A stretch of 64,000 nt of DNA, taken from the NCBI RefSeq assembly GCF_000767465.1, contig NZ_CP009292.1:186001-250000 (forward strand), read 5' to 3'. The stretch is from Novosphingobium pentaromativorans US6-1. GTDB lineage: Bacteria; Pseudomonadota; Alphaproteobacteria; Sphingomonadales; Sphingomonadaceae. Position numbers and translations under genes: made by a program. Under the pieces are notes generated by a model, which did not search any database, was not told where the DNA came from, and was given only the letters and a program-made list of their open reading frames with translations. This document shows, in pieces, positions 8,800 through 17,289 of this stretch. Within the stretch, counting starts at the first letter, position 1. Each line of letters begins with the position of its first letter.

Positions 8800-9459
8800 G
8801 GGCGCATGTCGCTCGAATAAGCATTTGTCTGACAGGAGCGAGCGCTCGGCAGCCATGGCGCGGCGGTCTATGCGACCGGCCGCAGCGAGTCGCCGGACGA
8901 CCACCTGTTATTCGGCGCCATCCTTGGAACCGCCAAGGCCGTTACCGGGGCGGGTGAAAGGAAAATCGCGCTCCGCCGCGACGATGCCGACGTTCGGCAG
9001 GCCGAGGCGCGGTTCCAGCGGATCGCGGCGGAGAGCCGGCGGCTCGACATCTGCGGCAATAGTATCGTGGCGATCTATGGCGAGCTGGCGACCCCGGCAA
9101 TTTCTGGGAAAAGCCGCTCAAGCTGGACGAAATCAACAACGTAGGTCTCCGCAATTCCCACGTTGCGGAGCTGGCACGCGGCGCGCACGATGGTGCCGCA
9201 GGGAAGCGGGGTGATCGCCTTCACCTCGGCTTCGGGGGCAGCACATCATGTCTATGGGCCGGGTCATGGCACGCAAAAGGCGGTCGTTGACACCATGCCT
9301 TCGACATCGGCGAGGATCTTGCCGAGACAGGCGTGATGGCCCACTCTGTCTGGATTGCGGCCACCTGATGCCGGATGGAACTTGAAGATCACCCGCGCCA
9401 TCAACATGCAAGGAGTGGCTTCCCCCGCTATTCCTGGAGGGCAGGTTTATGCGTCGTGA
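8800..9459 (+). pseudogene. degraded short-chain dehydrogenase/reductase (DHRS1-like)
   Basis: No single frame is open, but pieces in successive frames read as one SDR in the right order. ICLTGAS (cofactor loop) at ~8823 is followed from 8854 in a new frame by AAVYATGRSESPDDHLLFG and later RLDICGNSIVAIYGELATP. From 9096 comes FWEKPLKLDEINNVGLRNSH, from 9181 MVPQGSGVIAFTSASGAAHH then GTQKAVVD, from 9297 AFDIGEDLAETGVMAHSVW, and last WNLKITRAINMQGVASP up to the TGA at 9457. At least four frame changes are needed. The active-site tyrosine of the YxxxK motif reads as H-x-T-x-K here, so the gene is inactive. The layout resembles DHRS1-type oxidoreductases. Confidence 0.75.
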
Positions 9460-9797
9460 CATCTTCGCCCGCCAGAGCGCGGCGAGAACGCGCCGTCGGC
9501 ATTCAGGAGCGGAGCCATCACCTCGTCATGTTGACTTGAGCCGGTGCGTTCAAATTGACGCCCGCGGCCGATCCTATCTTCGTGGCCGCGCTTGCAATAG
9601 TACAGAGGATAGCCCTGGCAAAGGACGGCGGCAGGCTGGTTGGTTGTGAAACATCCTTCGACCTGTCGTCCAATCAGAACGGGAGCACAATTCGCGCGAA
9701 AGGTGCCAATTTTCTGAAGGCTTCGAAATTATCTGCCGAACGAGCGATGGGATGATTTGTTCGATTGGATTGAATGGTCAATCGGGGGTTATAGCTA
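9460..9797 (+). other. intergenic region after the SDR remnant
   Basis: These ~340 bases hold only short frames of no recognisable family. The first part may still be decayed coding sequence belonging to the SDR remnant. The last ~100 bases are AT-richer and end with GGGGGT about 8 bases before the GTG of the FAD oxidoreductase, so the promoter and ribosome-binding site of that gene are here. Confidence 0.4.
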
Positions 9798-11120
9798 GTG
9801 TCTCCATATGTCGAACGCATAGATAGCGACGAGCGTTTGCCGGAATCCGCCGACGTGGTCATCGTGGGCGGTGGTATCGTCGGCGTCTCGGCGGCATACT
9901 TCCTTGCGCGGCAGGGTCATTCAGTGGCGCTGATAGAAAAGGGCCATATTGCGTGCGAACAATCCAGCCGTAACTGGGGCTGGTGCCGTCAACAAAATCG
10001 TGATTACCGCGAATTGCCATTGTCCTCGGTTTCGATGCGGCTGTGGGACGAATTTTCGAAGGAACTCGGCCACGATGTTGGTTTCCAGCGCTGCGGCCTT
10101 TTCTACGCGACCGATAACGAAGCCCAATTGGCCGAATGGGCGAAATGGCAGCCCTACGGCCTCGAGAACGGCGTCGAGACGCAAATGCTCAGCGCCGCGG
10201 AGATCGTTCGGCATATTCCCGAAGGCTCGCGCAAGTGGATCGGCGGCGTTTCCTCGCCCAACGACGGCAAGGCAGAACCGGCGCTTGCTGCCCCCGCGAT
10301 CGCGCTCGGTGCGCGCGCCCACGGCGCGACAATACACCAGGGATGCGCCGCCCGCTCTCTCGAGATTACGAACGGCCGGGTTGTTGGCGTGAATACGGAA
10401 CAGGGCCTGATCAAGGCCGATGCGGTCCTGTGTGCAGCCGGCGCCTGGGCCTCGCGCTTCCTTCGCCCGCACGGTATCAACTTCCCGCAAGCCGGCGTGC
10501 GACAGACGGCTATACGCACAAAACCCATGAACGACGTTGGAGGGTGTCTTTATGCCCCCGATTTCGCGATGACGCGACGGCTTGATGGTAGCTACACTCT
10601 GGCGATCAGCGGTAAGGCAACGATCGACCTGACGCCGCAAGGCATCCGTTATTCCCGCGAGTTCCTGCCTCAGTTCAAGCGTCGCCTCAAGAACGTCAGG
10701 CTGGCGGTCGGGCCCTCCTTCGTGACCGGCCCGGAATCTCTTTTCTCGCTGCTCAGGAACGATGAAACGCTTTTCGAAAGAACCCGCGTTCTCGATCCCA
10801 ATCCGCAGCAATGGCTCGTACGCAGGATCCTGGCCAACGTCGCCCGTGCGTTTCCGCAGTTTGCCGGTATCGAATTGGCAGGAGCATGGGGCGCGCTTGT
10901 CGACTGTTCCCCCGATGCGGTGCCCGTCGTTTCGAAAACGGATAAAGTTGAAGGGCTTGTCCTGGCCGCGGGCTGTTCGGGCCATGGTTTTGGCATGGGG
11001 CCAGGGATTGGCCTGCTCGCCTCGCAATTGCTGGTGAACGACACCCCATGTGTGGACGCCGCGCCATTTCGCCTGTCGCGTCTCGTGGACGGTTCGCCGC
11101 TCGAAATCGGCGGACTCTAA
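9798..11120 (+). CDS. FAD-dependent amine/amino-acid oxidoreductase (DAO family)
   Basis: A 440-residue flavoenzyme. The Rossmann fingerprint ADVVIVGGGIVGVSAAYFLA lies at ~18-37, followed by the acidic-end loop ALIEKGHIACEQSSRNWGW. The ~SRNWGWCRQQNRD motif is typical of the PuuB / glycine-oxidase-like branch of the DAO superfamily. Near the C-terminus, LVLAAGCSGHGFGMGPGIG is the conserved FAD-closing motif. These enzymes oxidise amines or amino acids to imines with FAD. The GTG at 9798 is the start used. It faces, across 1.5 kb, the leftward RidA/DSD1/ALDH genes. RidA removes reactive imines, so a shared amino-acid catabolic role is a reasonable inference; the substrate is unknown. Confidence 0.85.
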   Translation: MSPYVERIDSDERLPESADVVIVGGGIVGVSAAYFLARQGHSVALIEKGHIACEQSSRNWGWCRQQNRDYRELPLSSVSMRLWDEFSKELGHDVGFQRCGLFYATDNEAQLAEWAKWQPYGLENGVETQMLSAAEIVRHIPEGSRKWIGGVSSPNDGKAEPALAAPAIALGARAHGATIHQGCAARSLEITNGRVVGVNTEQGLIKADAVLCAAGAWASRFLRPHGINFPQAGVRQTAIRTKPMNDVGGCLYAPDFAMTRRLDGSYTLAISGKATIDLTPQGIRYSREFLPQFKRRLKNVRLAVGPSFVTGPESLFSLLRNDETLFERTRVLDPNPQQWLVRRILANVARAFPQFAGIELAGAWGALVDCSPDAVPVVSKTDKVEGLVLAAGCSGHGFGMGPGIGLLASQLLVNDTPCVDAAPFRLSRLVDGSPLEIGGL

Positions 11121-11127
11121 CGACAAA

Positions 11128-11153
11128 CCGGGCAGGAGCGCGCTCCTGCCCGG
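11128..11153. terminator. perfect 26-base palindrome downstream of the FAD oxidoreductase
   Basis: CCGGGCAGGAGCG is followed directly by its exact reverse complement CGCTCCTGCCCGG, eight bases after the stop of the FAD oxidoreductase. It would form a strong stem and probably ends that transcript. No clear T-run follows, so it is not a textbook intrinsic terminator. Confidence 0.55.
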
Positions 11154-11465
11154 CTCCAGTACAAGACTGCGCCCAACCGGCTCCCTCCGTCAGTCAGCCT
11201 GCCGGAAATTGGCAGGGCGATCGCTTCAACGGAGCGGGGTCCCAGCGCCGATCTCCAGCGCTCATGCATCGGTCCCGAATGGATCGTCTCCAGTAGGAGA
11301 CACGGTATCGGCAAGGGCGTCGAGATCCTCGGTGGCCGGTCATTCGGCAACTGCGGTCAGACATATCCCTTTGCGAGAATATGGAATTCGAAGTGATCCG
11401 CTAACCTGGGGCACCTTGCGGGCAGCCTTGCCATGGACATGCCCCGAGCCGCCCGCAGAACCGAT
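11154..11465. other. non-coding spacer between two convergent genes
   Basis: About 310 bases between two hairpins at the ends of convergent genes. Short frames are present on both strands, but none resembles a known protein and none has a good ribosome-binding site. I see nothing else in it. Confidence 0.4.
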
Positions 11466-11488
11466 GCGCGCCCCGTATCGGGGCGCGC
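11466..11488 (-). terminator. hairpin downstream of the acyltransferase-like membrane protein gene
   Basis: A 10-bp perfect stem (GCGCGCCCCG / CGGGGCGCGC) with a 3-base loop lies about 10 bases beyond the leftward stop codon at 11498. It is a likely transcription end; no T-run is evident on the minus strand. Confidence 0.55.
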
Positions 11489-11497
11489 CGTGAACTG

Positions 11498-12742
11498 TCA
11501 GAAATATTTCAGCCAGGCGATGTCGCGGCGACGGCGCTTGAGGCGGGCATACCAAACGGTCGGGATATACAGCGGTACGATCATCAAGGCGTACCACAGC
11601 AGGACCCAGTGATAGTTATCGAACATGTAGGCGTTGCCGTTGTTCGGGCCCCAGATCGCCAGAGCGCTGTGGTACAGCACGCGCAGTACCGTCAGGTGCA
11701 GCAGGTAGAAGAACATCGGCGCTGCACCGAATACTGCCAGCGCCTCCACCAGCCTGGAATCGTTGATCTTCTCGAACAGGACCAGCAGGAGCGCCCCTCC
11801 GCCAAGCGTCGGCAGGAGAAAGAGCAGGGACGGCGGATACTTCGTCATCGAGATGAAGCTGATCGTGGTGCGTACGAAATCGCCTTCGACAACGAACCAG
11901 GGCTTGTCGCCGTAGACGTTCAGCATGCGCAGCACGATGAAAGCAGCGATCATTCCGAAGCCGAGGATGAGCAGATTACGCTGCCGCCTCTCCGTCCCGA
12001 AATCGGGGCGGAACCAGTTGCCGATGGCATAGCCCAGCGAGATGACGCCCAGCCACGGCAAGAGGGGATAGGTCGTCTTGGCAGCGAAGCCGAATGGCAG
12101 CGCGATCACGTCACGCTGGTACAGGATCGCCCAAAGCGGAAACCAGGGATTTTCGGGCGTCAGCCGAACCGGATCGAGGAGATTATGGAAGCATACGATG
12201 ATCAAGCCGAACGCGATCAGTGCCGGGCGCGGCAGACGCATCAGTACTGACAGGGCGATCATGCTCAGTCCGATCGCCCAGATGACCTGAAGCCAGAACG
12301 TGGGCTGCGGTACGATCCCCCAGTACAGCGGGGAGAGATAGAACAATTCGATGGCGACGAGAAGAAGGCCGCGCTTGAGCAGGTACGACGAGGTTTCCTC
12401 GACCGTATGGTTCATGCTGAAGAGATAGACGCCAAGGCCGGTAAGCGCGACGAAGATGGGTGCGCAAAAACTGACTGCAAAACGCGCAAATCCAATCGCT
12501 GGTATCACGGTTGCCGCATTGATCGGATCGCTCACGGCGTAGTTGACGAACCACGTTTCGCGCAGGTGGTCCAAAAGCATCAGAACCATGACAAAGCCGC
12601 GCAGGGCATCGATATTGGCCAGACGCGATTTCACTTTGACAGCTTGCTGGCCTGCTGCCGAGGCTTCGGCCAAATGTGGTGACAGTGATGCGCTACTCGC
12701 CATGATACCAACCCGTTCCCGTGTAGAGCCAACTTGCTTCAT
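11498..12742 (-). CDS. DUF1624 / heparan-alpha-glucosaminide acetyltransferase-like membrane protein
   Basis: A 414-residue polytopic protein with about ten membrane segments. The N-terminal motif RLANIDALRGFVMVLMLLDH, followed by an ETWF segment, is the hallmark of the DUF1624/HGSNAT-YeiB superfamily of membrane acyltransferases. The Asp and the DH pair in this helix are conserved in the group. These proteins may transfer acyl groups to sugars, but few bacterial members are characterised. ATG 12703 (MASSASLSPHL) is an alternative start with a weak GGTTGG site; the first ~38 residues are polar either way. It is monocistronic. Confidence 0.8.
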   Translation of the reverse strand: MKQVGSTRERVGIMASSASLSPHLAEASAAGQQAVKVKSRLANIDALRGFVMVLMLLDHLRETWFVNYAVSDPINAATVIPAIGFARFAVSFCAPIFVALTGLGVYLFSMNHTVEETSSYLLKRGLLLVAIELFYLSPLYWGIVPQPTFWLQVIWAIGLSMIALSVLMRLPRPALIAFGLIIVCFHNLLDPVRLTPENPWFPLWAILYQRDVIALPFGFAAKTTYPLLPWLGVISLGYAIGNWFRPDFGTERRQRNLLILGFGMIAAFIVLRMLNVYGDKPWFVVEGDFVRTTISFISMTKYPPSLLFLLPTLGGGALLLVLFEKINDSRLVEALAVFGAAPMFFYLLHLTVLRVLYHSALAIWGPNNGNAYMFDNYHWVLLWYALMIVPLYIPTVWYARLKRRRRDIAWLKYF

Positions 12743-12925
12743 GCTGGCTCAACACGCATCGATAAAGTTGGCAAGTTTGCGCCCGATCTGGCCGATTGTT
12801 TCAAATTCGGATCAGTCCAAAGCAGTATGTGTCGTGATCGCGCTGAAGCTTATCTCGTGTTCGGACCGCTTGCTCCGATACAAGGACAACGCTTGACGCT
12901 TGGCCATATTGCTCGTCAGTCAGAC

Positions 12926-13324
12926 TCAGCCCTCGTCATCGAGGGTCGCGATCGCGTCGATCTCGACGAGAAACCCGTAATGCAGCTCCGGAACCGGCAC
13001 GACGGTCCGGGCGGGGCGCGCATCGCCAAGCAATTCGCCGTAAATGCGGTTGAATTCCGGCCAGTTCGCCACGCCGACAATGTAGGCGGTAACCCGCGAA
13101 AGGTCCGCTGGCGAACCGCCTGCCGCTTCAAGTATGGCAAGCATGTTCGCGATTGCCTGACGAGCCTGCGCGGCGAAGCTCGTATCAGCTAGAGGTTCCT
13201 TGTCCGCGCGGATCGGCAATTGACCCGAAATGTAAAGCGTCGCCCCGGACCGGACGGCCTGAGAATAAGCGCCGGCAGGGGCGGGTGCCTTGTCCGTTTC
13301 AATGACCTGCTGTTTATTGTTCAT
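12926..13324 (-). CDS. ridA: RidA family reactive-imine deaminase
   Basis: A 132-residue RidA/YjgF-family protein. It has GAYSQAVRSGATLYISGQLP (residues ~18-37), an AQARQAIANMLAILEAAGGS helix and VGVANWPEFNRIYGELLGD. The near-terminal ARTVVPVPELHYGFLVEIDA block carries the substrate-binding arginine. RidA hydrolyses 2-imino acids to keto acids and ammonia, preventing damage by PLP-enzyme or flavin-enzyme intermediates. Its ATG overlaps the TAA stop of the upstream DSD1 gene by one base (TAATG), showing translational coupling. The coupling strongly suggests that the DSD1-family enzyme, or the FAD oxidoreductase facing it, releases imines or enamines. Confidence 0.92.
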   Translation of the reverse strand: MNNKQQVIETDKAPAPAGAYSQAVRSGATLYISGQLPIRADKEPLADTSFAAQARQAIANMLAILEAAGGSPADLSRVTAYIVGVANWPEFNRIYGELLGDARPARTVVPVPELHYGFLVEIDAIATLDDEG

Positions 13325-14505
13325 TACCAGCCTCCGAAGCGCTTCCATTCATTCACGACGACGTTGTCGCTCCCGCGCACAACGCGATACGATCCATGCT
13401 GCGCTCCTGTCGCGCATGCATGATTGGGGTGGATACGGACCCGGTCGCCAATCTTCAGGTCGGGCAAAGCTGCGTTCGAGCCGGGGCGCACCGTGACTAT
13501 CCCGTGTTCCTGGTTCGCATCGGCCAGGATCAGATCTTCGTAGGGAAGGCCGGTGCTGTCGCACACGATCCCGTAACCTTGATCGACCTCCTGCTTGGAT
13601 GTCCCGCGATCGCGAGACATCGCCATCCAGCCCGCATCGATAAGTATCCAGCCTTTTTCATGCTGGTGACCGATCACCGTCCCCAGCACGGAAAGGGCGA
13701 TGTCATCGATCCGGCACACGCCGATGCCCGCCATGACCAGATCGAAAAAGACGAAAACCCCGGCACGCACTTCCGTCACGCCATCAAGATTCTCGGCATA
13801 ATGGGCTGTGGGTGTGGAGCCGATGCTGACCACCGGGCAGGCATGGCCGGCATCCCGCAGGATTGCAGCAGCATCGACGACAGCCACACGCTCGTTCTCG
13901 GCGCAGACCCGAAGCGCCTCGGCACCGCGCGCATCATAGCTTGCGCCCGCATGGGTGAGGACGCCGCGAAGCTCCCCGCCCCTCGTCAAGGCGTCCGCAA
14001 TGTCGAGAAGGAGTCTTGCGTCGTGCGGCAACACACCCGAACGATGCCCGTCGCAATCTATCTCGATCAGGGCCGGGATGGCCATTTCGGCATCGATCGA
14101 TGCAGAAGCGACCGCCTGAGCTTGCTCGACCGTGTCCAGCACCACTGCAAGGTCGCATCCCTTGCGCCGCAAATCGATGATCTTTTCCAGTTTTCCCGGT
14201 GCGATACCTACCGCGTAGATAATGTCGGTCACCCCTGCCGAGGCGAAAAATTCCGCCTCGCGCAAAGTGGATACGGTGGCCGGGCCTTGCGGCGAGGACA
14301 TCACCTCCCGCGCAACTTCGATCGACTTGGCCGTCTTGAGGTGTGGGCGCAGTGTTACGCCGAACTTCGCAAGCCGTGCGCGCAGGCGCGCCACGTTTCG
14401 CTCCATGCGTTCCGCATCAAGGATCAAGCAGGGAGTTTCCAGATCGTCGAGGGTGATTTGGTCGGACAGATCCCGTTCACTTTCGAGAAAATTGTTATTC
14501 TTCAT
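13324..14505 (-). CDS. DSD1/D-threonine aldolase family PLP enzyme
   Basis: A 393-residue fold-type III PLP enzyme. RPHLKT places the PLP lysine at residue 57. TLREAEFFASAGVTDI, LIEIDCDGHRSGV and GELRGVLTHAGASYDA follow in barrel order. The C-terminal NHACATGAQHG carries the H-x-C divalent-metal site of D-threonine aldolase and eukaryotic D-serine dehydratase. It should therefore cleave or dehydrate D-beta-hydroxy-amino acids such as D-threonine, D-serine or 3-hydroxyaspartate; the sequence does not say which. The ATG at 14505 has GGGAG seven bases upstream. It lies 48 bases after an aldehyde dehydrogenase gene and is coupled to ridA. Confidence 0.88.
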   Translation of the reverse strand: MKNNNFLESERDLSDQITLDDLETPCLILDAERMERNVARLRARLAKFGVTLRPHLKTAKSIEVAREVMSSPQGPATVSTLREAEFFASAGVTDIIYAVGIAPGKLEKIIDLRRKGCDLAVVLDTVEQAQAVASASIDAEMAIPALIEIDCDGHRSGVLPHDARLLLDIADALTRGGELRGVLTHAGASYDARGAEALRVCAENERVAVVDAAAILRDAGHACPVVSIGSTPTAHYAENLDGVTEVRAGVFVFFDLVMAGIGVCRIDDIALSVLGTVIGHQHEKGWILIDAGWMAMSRDRGTSKQEVDQGYGIVCDSTGLPYEDLILADANQEHGIVTVRPGSNAALPDLKIGDRVRIHPNHACATGAQHGSYRVVRGSDNVVVNEWKRFGGW

Positions 14506-14553
14506 GTTTTTACTCCCGATGCGATTGGGAATGAATGTCGGCAACGGCGCCGC

Positions 14554-15993
14554 TCATGACGGGAAATAGCCCAGCACGGACTTCGTCTCGAGGTATTCCT
14601 CAAAACCGAAACTACCGTATTCCCGACCGTTTCCGGATTGCTTGTAACCACCGAACGCAGCATGCGCGTCCCATGCAGGGTAATTGATGTGCACTTGCCC
14701 CGCCCTTACCTGCATCGCCACGCGCCGCGCACGGTCCAGATCGGCTGACTGGACGTGCGAGCCCAGGCCGTAGCAGGTGTCGTTGGCAATTCGGATCGCG
14801 TCTTGCTCATCCTCGTAAGGGATAAGGCAAAGGACCGGCCCGAAAATCTCCTCCCGCGCAATGCGCATGTCCGATGAAACGTCTGAAAATATGGTCGGCT
14901 TCGTGTAGAAGCCACGCTCCAGACCCTCTGGGCGGCCGGGACCGCCGCAAAGCAACCGTGCCCCTTGCGCAATGCCGGATTCGATCATCGCCTGGACCAT
15001 TTCGAACTGTGAGCGGTTGGCAAGCGGACCCATGACGGTCTCATCGTTCCGCGGGTCGCCAACGATGATGGTATCTGCGGCTGCAGCAGCCAGGGCTTCT
15101 GCTTCGGGCAGGCGCCGCTTCGGAACAAGCATTCTCGTCGGGGCGCTGCAAGACTGGCCCGCATTGCGCATTGCAGAGGCTACGCCGAGTGGGACCACCC
15201 GCGCAAAATCGGCATCATCGAGAAGTATATTCGGCGATTTCCCACTCAATTCCTGCGTCACTCGCTTAACAGTCGGTGCAGCCGCCTGCGCTACCTGCAC
15301 CCCGGCACGAGTAGAACCGGTGATCGAAACCATGTCGACATCGACATGACTGGAAAGCAGTGCGCCAACCTCCGGTCCTGTGCCCGTGACCATGTTGAAC
15401 ACCCCTGCAGGCAGGTCCGCCTCGTCGAGCACCTGCGCAAATAGCTGCGCACTGAAAGGTGAATTCTCACTGGGCTTGAGGACCATTGTGCAACCGGTCG
15501 AAAGAGCCGGAGCAACTTTGGCCGTCATCTGGTAAAGCGGCCAATTCCAGGGCGTGATGAGTGCGCACACTCCGATTGCTTCGCGGGCAATCATTGTCGT
15601 GCCCTGTCGGCGGGAAAACTCGAACCTGCCCAGTACCTCGATTGCAGCGCGGATATGGGCCAAGCCAAATGGAACTTGTGCGCTTCGGGAAAAGCCTATC
15701 GGGCAGCCCATCTCGGCTGTGATGATTTGTGCGAAGTCTTCGGCACGATCTTCCATCAGCGCAAGAATGCGACCGAGCAATTCCGCTCGCTCGGCTGGTG
15801 TCGTGGAAGAGAAGGCAGGAAGGGCCCTCCGGGCGGCAGCGACTGCCTTATCTACCTCTGCCGATCCTCCGGCGATTACGGTTCCGATCTGCGTTTCGCT
15901 TGCCGGGCTGATTACCGCAACTACACGGCCCGCTTCGACCGGCGCAATCCATTCGCCACCAATATAGTGCATATCGCAAGCTGCCATGGTCAT
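14554..15993 (-). CDS. NAD(P)-dependent aldehyde dehydrogenase
   Basis: A 479-residue ALDH-superfamily protein. It contains ITPWNWPLYQMTAKVAPALS and LKPSENSPFSA (cofactor region), ITGSTRAGVQVAQAA, and VTQELSGKSPNI with the general-base Glu near residue 248. NAGQSCSAPTRMLVP carries the catalytic Cys near 282. The C-terminal FGGYKQSGNGREYG stretch is typical. It oxidises an aldehyde to an acid. As first gene of the leftward ALDH-DSD1-ridA operon it would take the aldehyde produced by aldol cleavage of a hydroxy-amino acid (e.g. acetaldehyde or glyoxylate); this is inference. A divergent LysR gene starts 134 bases away. Confidence 0.92.
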   Translation of the reverse strand: MTMAACDMHYIGGEWIAPVEAGRVVAVISPASETQIGTVIAGGSAEVDKAVAAARRALPAFSSTTPAERAELLGRILALMEDRAEDFAQIITAEMGCPIGFSRSAQVPFGLAHIRAAIEVLGRFEFSRRQGTTMIAREAIGVCALITPWNWPLYQMTAKVAPALSTGCTMVLKPSENSPFSAQLFAQVLDEADLPAGVFNMVTGTGPEVGALLSSHVDVDMVSITGSTRAGVQVAQAAAPTVKRVTQELSGKSPNILLDDADFARVVPLGVASAMRNAGQSCSAPTRMLVPKRRLPEAEALAAAAADTIIVGDPRNDETVMGPLANRSQFEMVQAMIESGIAQGARLLCGGPGRPEGLERGFYTKPTIFSDVSSDMRIAREEIFGPVLCLIPYEDEQDAIRIANDTCYGLGSHVQSADLDRARRVAMQVRAGQVHINYPAWDAHAAFGGYKQSGNGREYGSFGFEEYLETKSVLGYFPS

Positions 15994-16084
15994 TGCAGGG
16001 TCTGCCTTCGCAAGAATCGGAGAGGCGCATCTGAGACATCCGTCCTACTTGCGCGTTGCAAATGATGATCCGAACACGTAAAGA

Positions 16085-16106
16085 ATGCAATTAAGGTAAA
16101 TTGTAT
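16085..16106. promoter_or_regulatory. candidate LysR-type binding site in the ALDH/LysR divergent region
   Basis: TGCAATT at 16086-16092 and AATTGTA at 16099-16105 form a dyad with one mismatch across a 6-base spacer. This suits the T-N11-A style of LysR boxes. It lies in the only AT-rich stretch between the divergent ALDH and LysR genes, about 20 bases before the LysR ATG, so autoregulation plus operon control is plausible. Confidence 0.45.
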
Positions 16107-16127
16107 ATTGGATTAAGATTGAGCTTA

Positions 16128-17039
16128 ATGGTTACGCATGAGGACCTCCTCTTCTTCCAAGTCCTCTCAACCTCGACTTCCCTGGCCGAGGCGGCGCGCC
16201 GTCTCAACGTAACGCCTCCGGCAGTTACCCAGCGCCTGCGCGCTCTGGAAACTCGGGTAGGTGTCAAATTGGTCGACCGGAACCCGCGCGGACTTCGCCT
16301 GACTGACGAAGGGGAGCTGATCGCGACCGAAGGTGTGAACATTGCTCACGCACTGGAAGATCTGGCAGAGCGATTGTCCAAACGAACCGAGCAGGTGCGA
16401 GGCAATCTTCGCGTGGCCGCTCCCTACGGGTTTGGAAGACGATACGTTGCCAGTGTCATGCAATCATTCGCAGCAACCCATCCTTTCGTCACGGTCAAGC
16501 TGGACCTGTCCGAAAATCCGGTGAGGCAAGTGGCGGAAACTTGCGACCTTATCGTACATATCGGCGCGCTGCCCGAAAGCGACAGGCTGGTAACTACCCT
16601 TGCCCCGAACCGCCGTATCCTGTGCGCTGCGCCCGCCTATCTGGACGCAAATGGCCCGATCCGTCATCCGCAGGACCTCTCGGCGCATAAATGTCTGGCC
16701 CTGCGTGAAAACAGTGAAGACGTAACGCTCTGGCGCTTCGCGAAGAACGAAAATGAAAGTGTGACGGTCCGAATAAAGCCCGTGATGTCGAGCAACGACG
16801 GCGAGATCATTCGGCAATGGGCTCTTGCAGGAATGGGTGTCATGGTCCGCAGCGAGTGGGACGTTGTCGAGGATCTTGAAGCCGGAAACTTGCAGGAAGT
16901 ACTTCCGGAGTGGCGACCGCCCAGCGCAGATGTTGTTGCGCTATTGCATGCCCGGCACGGCAGGAGCGGGCGAACCAGCGCATTCCTGCAATGTTTGCGC
17001 GAAAGCCTCTCCCCGGTGCCGTGGCGGGCATTGAAGTGA
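16128..17039 (+). CDS. LysR-type transcriptional regulator of the ALDH-DSD1-ridA operon
   Basis: A 303-residue LysR regulator. The winged helix-turn-helix lies at ~8-65 (LLFFQVLSTSTSLAEAARRL, NVTPPAVTQRLRALETRVGV). The effector domain starts at ~90 with GNLRVAAPYGFGRRYVASVM. The branch resembles the DmlR/CrgA-like group with a VIVHIGALPESD-type loop. ATG 16128 (MVTHEDLLFF) is chosen because it starts directly before the first helix; a TTG at 16101 is in frame. It is divergent from the aldehyde dehydrogenase operon, the usual arrangement for a LysR activator and its target. Confidence 0.9.
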   Translation: MVTHEDLLFFQVLSTSTSLAEAARRLNVTPPAVTQRLRALETRVGVKLVDRNPRGLRLTDEGELIATEGVNIAHALEDLAERLSKRTEQVRGNLRVAAPYGFGRRYVASVMQSFAATHPFVTVKLDLSENPVRQVAETCDLIVHIGALPESDRLVTTLAPNRRILCAAPAYLDANGPIRHPQDLSAHKCLALRENSEDVTLWRFAKNENESVTVRIKPVMSSNDGEIIRQWALAGMGVMVRSEWDVVEDLEAGNLQEVLPEWRPPSADVVALLHARHGRSGRTSAFLQCLRESLSPVPWRALK

Positions 17040-17145
17040 TGGCTCGTCCGATCGCAGCCATCGGCCGAGCCTGCATTTCTGAACTGCCACGCAAAAATGT
17101 TTCATTAGCGAAGCAAACTGCCGACTGGTATGCAGGGTCATTCGA

Positions 17146-17289
17146 ATGACTGAAAGAATGTCGCCTTTCGGCGCCATAGAGGCAGGCGGCACTAAATTCG
17201 CGCTCGCTACCGAGGATGCGGAGGGACATATCTGCGCGCGGCACTTCATCTCGACGAAAGACCCAGCCACGACCCTTGCCGCAGCGACC
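17146..17289 (+). pseudogene. 5' fragment of a ROK-family fructokinase gene
   Basis: From ATG 17158 the frame reads SPFGAIEAGGTKFALATED, then GHICARHFISTKDPATTLAA. This matches the first ~45 residues of ROK-family fructokinases, including the phosphate-1 ATP-binding segment (GAIEAGGTKF). A complete enzyme needs about 290-300 residues; sugar-binding and zinc motifs are absent. The frame continues without a stop into a lipoprotein start at 17290, which implies a deletion or rearrangement junction near 17285. Confidence 0.7.

Noticed and set aside
13396..14559. 387-codon rightward frame over the DSD1-family gene
   Set aside because: The leftward protein has all PLP and metal motifs; this frame is its shadow.
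9798..15993. Putrescine (Puu) pathway
   Set aside because: The flavoenzyme and ALDH resemble PuuB and PuuC superficially, but glutamate-putrescine ligase and the hydrolase are missing, and a DSD1 enzyme with RidA fits a hydroxy-amino-acid route better.
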